Source of the DNA: Paenibacillus sp. FSL H8-0048
GTDB lineage: Bacteria; Bacillota; Bacilli; Paenibacillales; Paenibacillaceae
DNA length: 64,000 nucleotides
Direction: 5' to 3'
Assembly (NCBI RefSeq): GCF_038002825.1
Contig: NZ_JBBODF010000001.1
Span: 5,704,001 to 5,768,000, forward strand
Each line of letters starts with the position of its first letter. The stretch's first letter is position 1. A program made the position numbers and the translations under genes. Under the pieces are notes generated by a model. The model was not told the DNA's origin. It made no database searches and saw nothing but the letters and a program-made list of their open reading frames with translations. Of this stretch, positions 18,725-26,947 are shown piece after piece.

Positions 18725-19093
18725 ATGAGAAGAACTTTACTACTGTTTATTGTAATTATATTGATATTGGGGTGTTCTAAGGTGAATGTAAAAAATAACA
18801 ATGCTGATATAAATGATTTTAAACAGAGGGTATCGGAGATTCTTGAAATATTTGAAATCAATATTCAACATGTAGGTGTCGTCCGTTCCAAAATGGATGT
18901 ATTAAACAAATTTTATGATACAAAATATACTGGAGCTAAAAATGAGATAAAGCAAAAAGTTATGTTGTTGCATATTGATTTTTTTGGTGGAATAGATTTT
19001 ACAACACGTGATTCTGAAGAGAATAAAATTTTGGCTAAGAGTCTTACAAAGGATATAGAGAATATTAAAAAGATGTTAGATGAACTTGAGTAA
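18725..19093 (+). CDS. Small lipoprotein, candidate immunity protein
   Basis: This 122-residue protein has a short signal peptide and lipobox ILGC (Cys17), then a charged helical domain. It starts one base after the RHS toxin stop, exactly where the matching immunity gene is expected. A lipid-anchored immunity protein would act outside or at the membrane, which is unusual against a nuclease tip. It is AT-rich like the toxin tip. The role is inferred from position, and I do not recognise the family. Confidence 0.6.
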   Translation: MRRTLLLFIVIILILGCSKVNVKNNNADINDFKQRVSEILEIFEINIQHVGVVRSKMDVLNKFYDTKYTGAKNEIKQKVMLLHIDFFGGIDFTTRDSEENKILAKSLTKDIENIKKMLDELE

Positions 19094-19143
19094 TTGAAGT
19101 ATTGCTAAAAAAATACCTTTCAGAAATAGGATTATTTGTCTTT

Positions 19144-19175
19144 GCCATATGCGGATTTGCTGCATATGGCTTTTT
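19144..19175 (+). terminator. Rho-independent terminator
   Basis: GCCATATGC (19144-19152) pairs perfectly with GCATATGGC (19162-19170), followed by TTTTT. It closes the toxin and immunity unit. The rest of the gap to 19337 has no gene that I can support. Confidence 0.85.
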
Positions 19176-19337
19176 ACTTAACGTTCGAATTCTAGCTTCA
19201 CGGTGTTGAAATAATTGTAATATAATTTATAGCTGACAAGTGAACTTATACTCCCGTCAACTAGATTAAGCGATAACTGAAGGCAGTAACAGAGGAGGAC
19301 AAATAATAGTTAAAATAGTTGAATAGGAGTGATTCAA

Positions 19338-19787
19338 TTGAATTTTGATTTCAAAGATGTGACAGTTTATGTGGATAAGAGTAATGACCTGTTCTTTGTG
19401 CCGCATGGAATATGGGTAGTTCATAATGTTACTGCTGAAATTAACAGTATTGTAGAGCTAAAACATCCTTATGGTACTGAAGAACTTCAATCTGTCATAG
19501 AAGAAAGTTTTAAACGATGCTATTCATAGGAAGTCGATAGCGATTTTCCAAAGATTACTGCAATAGAGAAGCACTTAAAAATAAAGGGTTACAAGAAAGC
19601 AATTAAAAACAAGAAAGTTGTTAATTTACATTGGGATGAGGAAGGTTATCAAGTTACACCTACTACGTATTCAGATAAGAAGGGATATGTTCATCAAGAG
19701 GAAAACACCTTTTTCTTGGGTGGAAAATTAAATGAGTTTTCTCTAGCGGAGGCATTGCTAAAGGCAATAAGTCTTTCGGAAATCTAA
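19338..19787 (+). pseudogene. CdiI-like immunity protein gene broken by an in-frame TAG
   Basis: A TTG start at 19338, with AGGAG 8 bases before it, opens a frame that reads NFDFKDVTVYVDKSNDLFF and stops at TAG (19527-19529) after FKRCYS. The same frame continues without any shift for 86 more codons (EVDSDFPKITAIEKHLKIKG and on to ISLSEI) to TAA at 19785-19787. The full 150-residue protein resembles contact-dependent growth inhibition immunity proteins, as far as I recognise it. No toxin tip lies directly upstream, so it is an orphan. The single stop codon suggests recent decay or sequencing error. Confidence 0.75.
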
Positions 19788-19805
19788 TATTAATATCCAT
19801 TCTTG

Positions 19806-19835
19806 CCACATGTGAGATTGTTACATGTGGTTTTT
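19806..19835 (+). terminator. Rho-independent terminator of the broken immunity gene
   Basis: CCACATGT (19806-19813) pairs with ACATGTGG (19823-19830), followed by TTTTTCTTTT. It marks the left edge of the mobile block. Confidence 0.85.
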
Positions 19836-19850
19836 CTTTTGACTTAATGT

Positions 19851-20381
19851 TTGACATTTCAGGACTGGATCAAAGAAAGACGGAAGATACCGGAACCACA
19901 TCTTGAGCAATTGTCTGAGTTATTTGGGATCGAGGATAAGACCCTATTCCAGAAGGAATTGCTTCCATCTGAAAAGTCGGAAATTCTTATGGTTTACTTA
20001 ACCAAAACAGATGAACATGAGGAAATTGAGCTGACAGGCGTTGATGATGAAGGATATGAATATACAACAACAGAGCACTATTCGCATAATAGGCAGCTCA
20101 TTGAGTATATTCATGAAGAGCAAAAAAAGGAACGGCTGATTGAACAGTTGGAAGTATTGGTCAATGATGAAGAAAATGAGGATTTTAAACGGCTTGAAGA
20201 TGTAATGGCAGTAATCCAAGAACAGAACCGTAATAAAAAGACAGCATTGGAATTGGTCTTATATTATCTCGTTCACCGGGATAACGAATGGGGAGTACAT
20301 CCCGATTTTGCTAAATACGAACAGAAACAGTTCTTTGAGAAGCTTGACAAGCTGTTTGAAGAAACAGGAATTAAACCTTAA
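19851..20381 (+). pseudogene. XRE-type regulator, N-terminally truncated
   Basis: The 176-residue frame begins with FQDWIKERRKIPEPHLEQL and SELFGIEDKTLFQKEL. This looks like the second half of a phage or plasmid helix-turn-helix domain, followed by an acidic helical tail. The expected first HTH helices are missing and the only start is a weak TTG without a ribosome site. It abuts the terminator of the previous gene, so it was probably cut when this block inserted. The full-length regulator would have controlled the replication gene downstream. Confidence 0.5.
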
Positions 20382-20497
20382 TGAGGTGGTGAACACGATG
20401 AAAAAGATAGACACGAGTTGAACAATTGCCGGACTCCAGCCGTGTGTTCTCATTCTTATAACATCTCCAATCACATCCAATATTTTAGACTACTATA

Positions 20498-21660
20498 TAA
20501 GTTGAATCAAAGTTTTTAGCAAACCTCGGCAAGGAAAAACGAACCATTTGTCGAATAAGAAACAGATCTATAAAAACGGACAAGTGGGGAACGTCATGGA
20601 TAAGCATACCGAACTGGAAAAACTAACAGAGGCTATGAAGCAAGCTAAAGAGCGACGCATGTATGAGCGTTACCAAGCGATCTATTTGCATTTGAAGGGC
20701 ACATCCATGACGGCGATCGCTGGCATTCTAAATCGAAACCGAATGACGGTGAGCAGCTACATCCACACATACGAAAACGGTGGATTGGCAGCCTTGCAAC
20801 TGAAGTACTCATCAGGTGCACCTACTCGGCTGACGAAGGAACAGCAGGATCAGTTGAAACAGACGATCGCCTATTCGGTTCCGCATGAGGTTGGCTTTGC
20901 GGCTAAACACAACTGGACGCTTGAGCTCATTGCCGCTTATGTGGAACGAGAATGGAGTCACCGCTATTCGCTCCGAGGGATCTCCAAGGTCATGGAACGA
21001 TTAGGGCTCAGCTACACGAAACCAACCTACACGCTTGCGGCAGCAGATCCAGAAAAGCAACGCCAGTTTGCTGAAACGACCTTTCCTGACTTGAAAAAAA
21101 GGTACTGAACGATGAAATCGATCACTTGCTATTTGAAGATGAATCAATGATCCGGGATTATCAAGCGATTCAGAAAACCTGGTTTCTTCGCGGAAAACAG
21201 CGAATCATTCCAACCACAGGTAAGCATCGCGGAGTCAAGCTACTCGCCACGGTTGACTATGTGACGGGACAAATCGTTTGGCAAGAAGACGAACACTATA
21301 CCGCTGAAACGTTTCTTACCTTTCTCCAGAAAATCCTCTTGGCTTATCCAACGGGAAAACTGGTTCTCGTGTTAGATAATGCTCGAATTCATCATGCTAA
21401 GCTGCTTCAACCGTTTCTGAAAGAACAAAACAAACGGCTAACGCTTGTGTTTCTGCCACCCTACAGCCCGCAGTTCAATATTGTAGAAGGTCTCTGGAAA
21501 TGGCTCAAATCCAGTGTAATCAATAACGTCTTCTATTCCAGCGTTTCCGAAATCCGTCTGCGCGTCGGGCAGTTTATGGATGAAATTATGGAAAACCCAG
21601 GTGCAATCATTGACCGCCTATGCGTTCGACTTTGATTGCTAGATTCTTTCGTTCAATTTA
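20498..21660 (+). mobile_element. IS630-family insertion sequence
   Basis: The ends are imperfect inverted repeats: TAAGTTGAATCAAAG at the left, and CTTTCGTTCAATTTA at the right, its near-complement. Both ends are flanked by TA (20496-20497 and 21661-21662), the target duplication typical of IS630/Tc1-mariner. The 1163-base length and the DDE transposase agree. It separates the truncated regulator from the replication gene. Confidence 0.8.
20596..21635 (+). CDS. IS630-family transposase, two frames joined by a -1 frameshift
   Basis: The first frame (ATG 20596 after GTGGGGAA, to TGA 21108) encodes a DNA-binding helix-turn-helix region. The second frame, open through to 21635, carries the DDE core: FEDESMIRDY, LVLDNARIHH and PPYSPQFNIVEGLWKWLK. 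At 21094-21101 the first frame meets a run of seven A and then G. A slip back by one base there turns KK-RY-stop into KKKVLNDEIDHLLFEDES, a seamless join. The fused product is about 346 residues, the usual size. This may be programmed frameshifting or a simple mutation. Confidence 0.75.
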
Positions 21661-21684
21661 TATAGAAGTGAAAGAAGGTTTCAT

Positions 21685-22590
21685 ATGTTTGACACTATCA
21701 TACTGAAAGCAAAACCTATTCCTATTGATCCAGCTATATTGAATCAACATAGCTCTAATTTAACTACATTCTATAGCAAAGAAACAGGTGCATTGAACAC
21801 AAGCTATACGTTTAAAGGTGAAAAGTTGCCATACATGAAGTATATCGAGGGTAGCCAAACACTCACGGTACAAGTATCCATGCCGAAGTTTCTATATGGA
21901 GACAACGTTACGATGCTCACAGAAGCAGATATCCCCTTGTTCTTTGAACAATTGCAAGACAGGCTGCTCCAGCTCTTTGATGTGTATCTTCCACACTCTG
22001 AATGGATAATAAGCCGATGTGATGTCTGTTGCAATTTTCAAGTAGGTAAGAAGGTCAGTGAATATGTACGGATGCTAAGTAGGCAGCAGCTTGCTTACAA
22101 GAATACAATAGCGTACAACCAAGAACAGACCGTTGAATACCGGAACAAGAGCAGCAGAATTATGTTTTATGATAAGCATAAGCAGACTCGAAAGGAAGAA
22201 GAATCAAACGAGATTATTGAACGTTCTAAAGGTATCCTTCGACTAGAAGTCCGACCTAATGACAATGATCTGAGAAGATTCTCGCCAACGAAAAAGGCAG
22301 TAGAATTACTCCAAAAACTATTCTTTGACTACACGATGGAGAGGACACTTGTACAGATTGAGTATCCAGAGGAAGTCAGCGATATGGATTTGTCTTGGCT
22401 AATGGAGAACAGAGAGAACATATCCAAGATCGAAACTGTTCTTGGTTTCCAACTACTGCAAAGCATGTTTGATGAATCCGTATTAAGGCAGCTTTATACA
22501 TCATCTACGTATGCCAATCGCAAAAACTTGGCAAAAAAAATAGCAATCCCCCAAGGGAACTGCCTAGATCGTCTTGCTATAAATAGCTAG
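21685..22590 (+). CDS. Gene II/X-type phage or plasmid replication initiator
   Basis: This 301-residue protein resembles the gene II/X replication proteins of filamentous phages and related plasmids, which nick one strand to start rolling-circle replication. Recognisable parts are the segment WIISRCDVCCNF and the later MFYDKHKQTRKEEE and GILRLEVRP stretches. I did not pin down the catalytic tyrosine. Length and context (small XRE repressor, recombinase) fit an integrated plasmid-like element. An AAAGAAGG site precedes the ATG. It lies just outside the right end of the IS630 element. Confidence 0.7.
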   Translation: MFDTIILKAKPIPIDPAILNQHSSNLTTFYSKETGALNTSYTFKGEKLPYMKYIEGSQTLTVQVSMPKFLYGDNVTMLTEADIPLFFEQLQDRLLQLFDVYLPHSEWIISRCDVCCNFQVGKKVSEYVRMLSRQQLAYKNTIAYNQEQTVEYRNKSSRIMFYDKHKQTRKEEESNEIIERSKGILRLEVRPNDNDLRRFSPTKKAVELLQKLFFDYTMERTLVQIEYPEEVSDMDLSWLMENRENISKIETVLGFQLLQSMFDESVLRQLYTSSTYANRKNLAKKIAIPQGNCLDRLAINS

Positions 22591-22841
22591 AAGACACATC
22601 CTCACCGACGGACACGTTATTTTGCCGATAACGATAAAAAGTCCAACATGCTGGATGAAATAAAAATAACATAGTCTCTATTGTACTTGAAAATAAAGAG
22701 ATTTCAACCCCTACCTTCCGGAAAATGTTCACCATTACGATAGGAAAACACCCGGGGGTGGTTTACATCAAAAAGCATGATTCTTATTGAGGAATAGGGC
22801 GTAGCACATCCAGCGTCCGACCCGACTTGTATTTAGAAACC
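22591..22841. other. Non-coding gap in the mobile block
   Basis: No gene is supported here. A short palindrome CACCCGGGGGTG near 22749-22760 is the only structure I noted. A nick site for the replication protein could lie in this stretch, but nothing in the sequence proves it. Confidence 0.3.
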
Positions 22842-23051
22842 TTAAGCTTCAGCATCTTCAACAATCAGTTCATGGATGGAGATGTCTAGGGCTTCACATA
22901 TCGCTTCCAGCGTTCGGATATAGACTCTGTCTACTGAATCGGAACAGAGATGATTGATCGTACTTGGACGTAGGTTCATTTGTCGGGCAAGTTGTCTTTG
23001 TGACATTCCACGCTGATCTAATATATCTTTTAATCGAATCTTTATCTTCAT
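22842..23051 (-). CDS. Small XRE-family (Cro/C1) repressor
   Basis: This 69-residue protein is almost entirely one helix-turn-helix domain (RLKDILDQRGMSQRQLARQM, LRPSTINHLCSD). I choose the ATG at 23051 because GGAGGA lies just before it; an upstream ATG pair would overlap that site. It is divergent from the serine recombinase, so it may repress the element's integration gene. A repeat of TAAGAGTTACA-like sequence lies in the gap between them. Confidence 0.8.
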   Translation of the reverse strand: MKIKIRLKDILDQRGMSQRQLARQMNLRPSTINHLCSDSVDRVYIRTLEAICEALDISIHELIVEDAEA

Positions 23052-23208
23052 GTCTTCCTCCATCATTCCAGCAGCTAAATATAGAAAGATTATATCATGA
23101 AGTTGTCTGGAAAATCATTGAATGTAACTCTTAAAGGTTATATAATCATAATGTGGAACTGTTAAGAGTTACACTGATTACAATTTCCGTAACGATGTAG
23201 GATTATAC

Positions 23209-24006
23209 ATGAATGTCATAGGCTATGCACGGGTCAGTACGCAAGGTCAGGTGAAGGATGGCTACAGCTTGTCCTACCAGCAAGACGAGATTCGGTCGTA
23301 CTGTGAGCAGCAGAGATGGCACCTGGTTCAGGTTTTTACAGACGAGGGCATCAGTGGGGCGAAAGTGGACGAGGAAGCCTTAGAAGTCGAACGAGAGGGC
23401 TTCCAAGACATGCTGACCTATATATCGGGTCACAAGGTGGATTACGTTGTTGTTCTGAACACAAGCAGATTATGGAGAAGTGATATTGTCAAAGTCCTTG
23501 TCCATCGGGAGCTGAAAAAGCGCAATATCGACATTCGGAGTATTGAACAACCAACCTATAGTATTTTTAAGAAAGATCCATCTGACTTCTTGATTAACGG
23601 TTTGATGGAATTGCTGGATGCTTATCAGCGGCTAGAGATTGCTATAAAGCTGGGACGTGGACGTAATAAAAAGGCTTCCGAAGGCAAGTTTGCAGGTGGA
23701 GGTATTCCTTTTGGTTACAAAGGGAAGCGGGGATCAAAGCAAATGTTCATTGACGAACAGAAGGCATCCACGGTTCAGCGGCTATTTGAATTGAAAGATA
23801 AACATCCTGAATGGTCATTGTCGGCTTTAGCTGAGAAGTTAAATGAAGAAGGATTCACAACAGAACAAGGGAAGAGGTTTACCAAAGTACAGGTCAAACG
23901 AATTCTAGATCGTAAAGCATTTTACCAAGGAACGTATCGTTATGGGCAGATCAAAGCAGACGGTAAACATCAAGCGATCTTACAGTCTGGGGGAATGTGC
24001 TTGTGA
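23209..24006 (+). CDS. Serine recombinase (resolvase/invertase family)
   Basis: This 265-residue site-specific recombinase has an N-terminal resolvase domain with catalytic Ser10 in YARVSTQGQ and the DEGISGAK motif, a long helix, then a recombinase DNA-binding domain (GGIPFGYKGKRG, SLSALAEKLNEEGF). It lacks the zinc-ribbon and coiled-coil tail of large integrases, so it is the short type. It probably moved or inverted this block. The ribosome site before the ATG is weak. Confidence 0.88.
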   Translation: MNVIGYARVSTQGQVKDGYSLSYQQDEIRSYCEQQRWHLVQVFTDEGISGAKVDEEALEVEREGFQDMLTYISGHKVDYVVVLNTSRLWRSDIVKVLVHRELKKRNIDIRSIEQPTYSIFKKDPSDFLINGLMELLDAYQRLEIAIKLGRGRNKKASEGKFAGGGIPFGYKGKRGSKQMFIDEQKASTVQRLFELKDKHPEWSLSALAEKLNEEGFTTEQGKRFTKVQVKRILDRKAFYQGTYRYGQIKADGKHQAILQSGGMCL

Positions 24007-24260
24007 CGATATTACAAGACAATTATGAGTTGCTGGTGGAGCAAGAAAATCAGCTTCTAACAAGTCTCCGAACCACTGCCGCTTACGAAAATGCCATTTT
24101 TCAAATTACACATGAACAAGCTGCGGAAATTGACTTACCGACAGCGGAGAGAATTATAGATAAGATTCACGAATACACAGAAGAACTGCGGCTAGACCTG
24201 CTTTATGTACGTCTGGAGAAGTCACATGTTGCTGGGATGTTAAAACTTACAGCTTTCTAA
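24003..24260 (+). CDS. Small helical protein coupled to the recombinase
   Basis: This 85-residue protein starts at a GTG that overlaps the recombinase stop (GTGA), with GGGGGA upstream. It is rich in Leu, Glu and Thr and likely all helical. Its position suggests a partner of the recombinase, or the detached coiled-coil part of a once longer recombinase. I do not recognise a family. Confidence 0.5.
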   Translation: MTILQDNYELLVEQENQLLTSLRTTAAYENAIFQITHEQAAEIDLPTAERIIDKIHEYTEELRLDLLYVRLEKSHVAGMLKLTAF

Positions 24261-24269
24261 GCATTATCG

Positions 24270-24478
24270 AAAACAAGAGATTGCTAACGTATCTTTGCGG
24301 CATCGACCGCTCGAACTGAGGATGCAAACTTGTTTATCCCTAATGTTTTCGCCACTCGTTTGAGTGGTTACTAATGGGCTGGATACATACAGATCAAGCG
24401 ATAAGGACAGCAAAGATTCTTGAATGTAACGAATCGAATCCATTAATAACCATTCAAATACAGAGGGAGCAAAAGAAA
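24270..24478 (+). ncRNA. Candidate IS110 bridge RNA region
   Basis: About 210 bases upstream of the transposase ATG hold no credible gene and include the hairpin CCACTC-GTTT-GAGTGG (24352-24367). IS110-group elements encode a guide-like bridge RNA in exactly this place. The assignment is by analogy; I could not match loops to a target. Confidence 0.35.
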
Positions 24479-25714
24479 ATGATTGAACAGCAGAATCTAA
24501 TCTATGTAGGAGTTGACCTGCATAAACAACATCATACAGCCGTCATTATTGACTGCTGGAGCAAGAAACTAGGGGAACTAAAATTCGATAACAAGCCGTC
24601 TGCCTTTCCCTTGCTGCTTAAAGAATTAAAAAAGTACATCAAGAAGGGCTTGTCCGTTGTCTATGGACTGGAGGATGTTGGAGGTTACGGCAGAGGGCTT
24701 GCCGTGTATCTGAAAGACAATCGTTGCTGGGTGAAGGAAGTGAATGCAAAACTCGCTAACGCCAGACGAAAGAGCCATGTGACTGTTCAGAAGTCGGATA
24801 GCTGGGATGCGGAATGTGTTGCCAAGGTGCTCAGAGACGAGTTGGAGCGTCTGCCGGATGCCCAGCCCGTTGATCTGTTCTGGGCAATTAGCCAGCTTGT
24901 GACACAGCGCAAATGGTTGTCTAAGATTTTAACGGAAGCGGTAAAAAAGATGCATCAGCAGATTAGCTATTCCTATCCCAGTTACAAAAAGTTCTTCTCT
25001 GAAGTAGAGGGGAAAACGGCGCTTGCCTTCTGGGAAACCTACCCTTCACCCTATACTTTGAAGGACATGTCTGAGGAAGCCCTTGCTGCCTTCTTGCGAA
25101 AGCACAGCAACAATGGATTGTCTCATAAGAAGGCTAATCAAATTCTTACTCTGATCGACGCAGATGGAGAAACGTATCGGGATTTTCAGGATTCAAGAGA
25201 TTCAGTTGTGGTGAGTCAGGTGGAATCCACTCGGTTTTTCCAAGAACAATTGGTCAGTATCGAGGGTAAGATTGAGCATTTGATGCAGCAGCTTGGTTTC
25301 CAGCTTGAATCCATGACAGGGATCAATGTGGTGACAGCAGCACAGCTTGTGGCAGAGATTGGCGATATTCACCGGTTCTCTTCCTCCGATAAACTTGCCC
25401 GATTCGCTGGCATTGCACCAGTCATCGTAGGTTCAGGTAATAAGTTTCGAAATTGTAAGAGTAAGCAGGGCAATCGGGTATTACATGAGATTATTAAGAG
25501 CCTTGCGATTCGTCAGATTGGTGTCACCCGTACCAAGAGGGAGCCAAAGAATGCCTATTTTCATGCTTATTATGAGCGAAAGATAGCAGAGGGGAAGACG
25601 AAACAGCAAGCGATTGTGTGCTTAATGAGGAAGCTGGTAAATATCATCTACGTCATGATGAAGAAAAAGTCAGCCTACGTGATGCCTAATACACCTGTAC
25701 AACAGGCGGGATGA
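24479..25714 (+). CDS. IS110-family transposase (DEDD)
   Basis: This 411-residue protein has an N-terminal RuvC-like DEDD domain (YVGVDLHKQHHTAVIID, YGLEDVGGYGRGLAVY, SWDAECVAKVLRDE) and a C-terminal Transposase_20 domain (MTGINVVTAAQLVAEIGDI, FAGIAPVIVGSGNKF) with the conserved serine region. I use the ATG at 24479, which follows AGAGGGAG, instead of a longer frame from 24374. The element looks complete and possibly active. Confidence 0.9.
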   Translation: MIEQQNLIYVGVDLHKQHHTAVIIDCWSKKLGELKFDNKPSAFPLLLKELKKYIKKGLSVVYGLEDVGGYGRGLAVYLKDNRCWVKEVNAKLANARRKSHVTVQKSDSWDAECVAKVLRDELERLPDAQPVDLFWAISQLVTQRKWLSKILTEAVKKMHQQISYSYPSYKKFFSEVEGKTALAFWETYPSPYTLKDMSEEALAAFLRKHSNNGLSHKKANQILTLIDADGETYRDFQDSRDSVVVSQVESTRFFQEQLVSIEGKIEHLMQQLGFQLESMTGINVVTAAQLVAEIGDIHRFSSSDKLARFAGIAPVIVGSGNKFRNCKSKQGNRVLHEIIKSLAIRQIGVTRTKREPKNAYFHAYYERKIAEGKTKQQAIVCLMRKLVNIIYVMMKKKSAYVMPNTPVQQAG

Positions 25715-25721
25715 TAAAATG

Positions 25722-25755
25722 GGTGGTAGCTGGGATTTCATTCTCAGTTGCCACC
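25722..25755 (+). ncRNA. 14-bp hairpin after the IS110 transposase
   Basis: GGTGGTAGCTGGGA (25722-25735) pairs along all 14 positions with TCTCAGTTGCCACC (25742-25755), with three G-U pairs. G-U pairing hints at an RNA structure. It may be part of the element's non-coding RNA or a weak terminator. Confidence 0.4.
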
Positions 25756-25785
25756 ATCTTTATTCAAAGTGCCGCTTTATAAACT

Positions 25786-26477
25786 AGGATACGTATGAGG
25801 GGCAGATTACAAATCCGTTGAGTTTGAATTTGTATACGTATGTAGTAAATAATCCATTGATTTATAGTGATCCAACTGGTCATATAATGACAAGAGGCGC
25901 TGACAGCATTGGTTCAGATGGTGGTTCAAGTGGCGATGGTTTGGAATTTAAGCATTTTTCAGATATGAATCAGTTTGAATTAACGCAAATTATGGGTGAC
26001 GGAAGATACTCTATGGATGTAAGAGGAGCAGCCGCATCAGAGTTTGTAAAAAGAAACTTTTTACTTGTGGAGAATGGTGCTATCAAAGTAGCGTCTAATG
26101 TAAAAGCATTAATAAGCAGTGCAAAAAAAGCTTTGAAAGTTGAGCGAGTAGTTAATGATTTGGGCAAGTCTGAAAAATTTGCTTTAGGACTTAGGGATTA
26201 TCTAGACGATTTTGCAGCTGGTCAAGGAGCGAAGACTTGGAAACACTTCGACCAGGATTGGAAAGTAACTGTATTAGAACGACTGAATAATGCAAATGTG
26301 AAGATAGAATTTAATCTTACAGGCATAGATAGTCCATGGGCTTCTGTATCAAGGGCAGCTAGAGGGGCGGGGGGAGCAACTGATTGGGAGTTACTTCAAA
26401 TTAAGTCAAATCCTCAAGTATGGGGAAGAATTACGTGGTATGAGAATGGGAAAAAAGTTCCTAATCCATTTGAGTAA
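25786..26477 (+). pseudogene. Orphan RHS toxin tip 1
   Basis: The first 52 bases (25786-25837) are identical to 18014-18065 of the large RHS gene. The frame continues with the end of the RHS core (NNPLIYSDPTGH) and then a new C-terminal domain of about 200 residues (ending WGRITWYENGKKVPNPFE). A TAG directly before the matched frame and the lack of a ribosome site mean it is not translated as such. It is a silent spare tip that could be swapped into the large gene by recombination. I do not recognise the toxic domain. Confidence 0.7.
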
Positions 26478-26499
26478 TATATGGGAGGCAGACGAAAAC

Positions 26500-26853
26500 A
26501 TGTTCAAAACATTTGATAGCAGTAGAGTCTTTAAACTTTGGTATTATCACATTAGTCATGGAGAATTACTAGTAAGAAGCATTAAAAGCGCTGATAACGC
26601 TAAGAATATTGACATTATTTTTACTGATGTTACTTATGTAGAATTACCATATATCCTTAAAAATTTAAAAATTGAAGAAGCAACGAATGAGGATCTTCTT
26701 TATATCAAAGGGAAAATTGATAAGGGTGTGAGACTTGAAAATATCATAGTTCTATCATCAAATGACAAGCGTTATTTTGTAGTAGCATTTAAAATTAAGG
26801 TTGTTGAAAATGAATTAGATATGTTTGAACTGCCTTTTAGTAAACTATACTAA
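26500..26853 (+). CDS. Candidate immunity protein for orphan tip 1
   Basis: This 117-residue cytosolic protein has a good GGGAGG site before the ATG at 26500, which lies 22 bases after the orphan tip. The pattern of a tip followed by a small gene is that of RHS toxin and immunity pairs. It has no signal peptide. No family recognised. A terminator follows. Confidence 0.55.
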   Translation: MFKTFDSSRVFKLWYYHISHGELLVRSIKSADNAKNIDIIFTDVTYVELPYILKNLKIEEATNEDLLYIKGKIDKGVRLENIIVLSSNDKRYFVVAFKIKVVENELDMFELPFSKLY

Positions 26854-26876
26854 AGAGCTGAAGTAATTCTAAAAAA

Positions 26877-26910
26877 GATCTTGAGGAGATCATTCTTCAA
26901 GGTCTTTTTT
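26877..26910 (+). terminator. Rho-independent terminator
   Basis: GATCTTGA (26877-26884) pairs with TCAAGGTC (26897-26904), followed by TTTTTT. It ends the orphan tip 1 and immunity unit. Confidence 0.8.
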
Positions 26911-26947
26911 ACCTTTCCCTCTGCAGGGGAAAATAAAGTTTCAGTAG

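Larger units (their letters stand above)
19838..25775. mobile_element. Composite mobile block inserted in the toxin array (boundaries approximate)
   Basis: Between the terminator at 19835 and the return of RHS-type sequence at about 25775 all genes are of mobile type: truncated XRE-like protein, IS630-type element, gene II/X replication protein, small XRE repressor, serine recombinase and IS110-type element. I saw no clear direct repeats at its ends. It may be a decayed integrative plasmid-like element with later IS insertions; the edges are inferred from gene content. Confidence 0.55.
24270..25775 (+). mobile_element. IS110-family insertion sequence (ends approximate)
   Basis: An intact DEDD transposase gene lies inside about 200 bases of upstream and 60 bases of downstream non-coding DNA, the layout of IS110-group elements. 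The right edge is placed where RHS-like sequence resumes. The left edge is not visible because these elements lack clear inverted repeats. Confidence 0.6.

Noticed and set aside
22749..22760. Short palindrome as the replication origin of the mobile block
   Set aside because: Five-base arms are common by chance and no nick-site motif is known for this protein, so it is mentioned only as a note.
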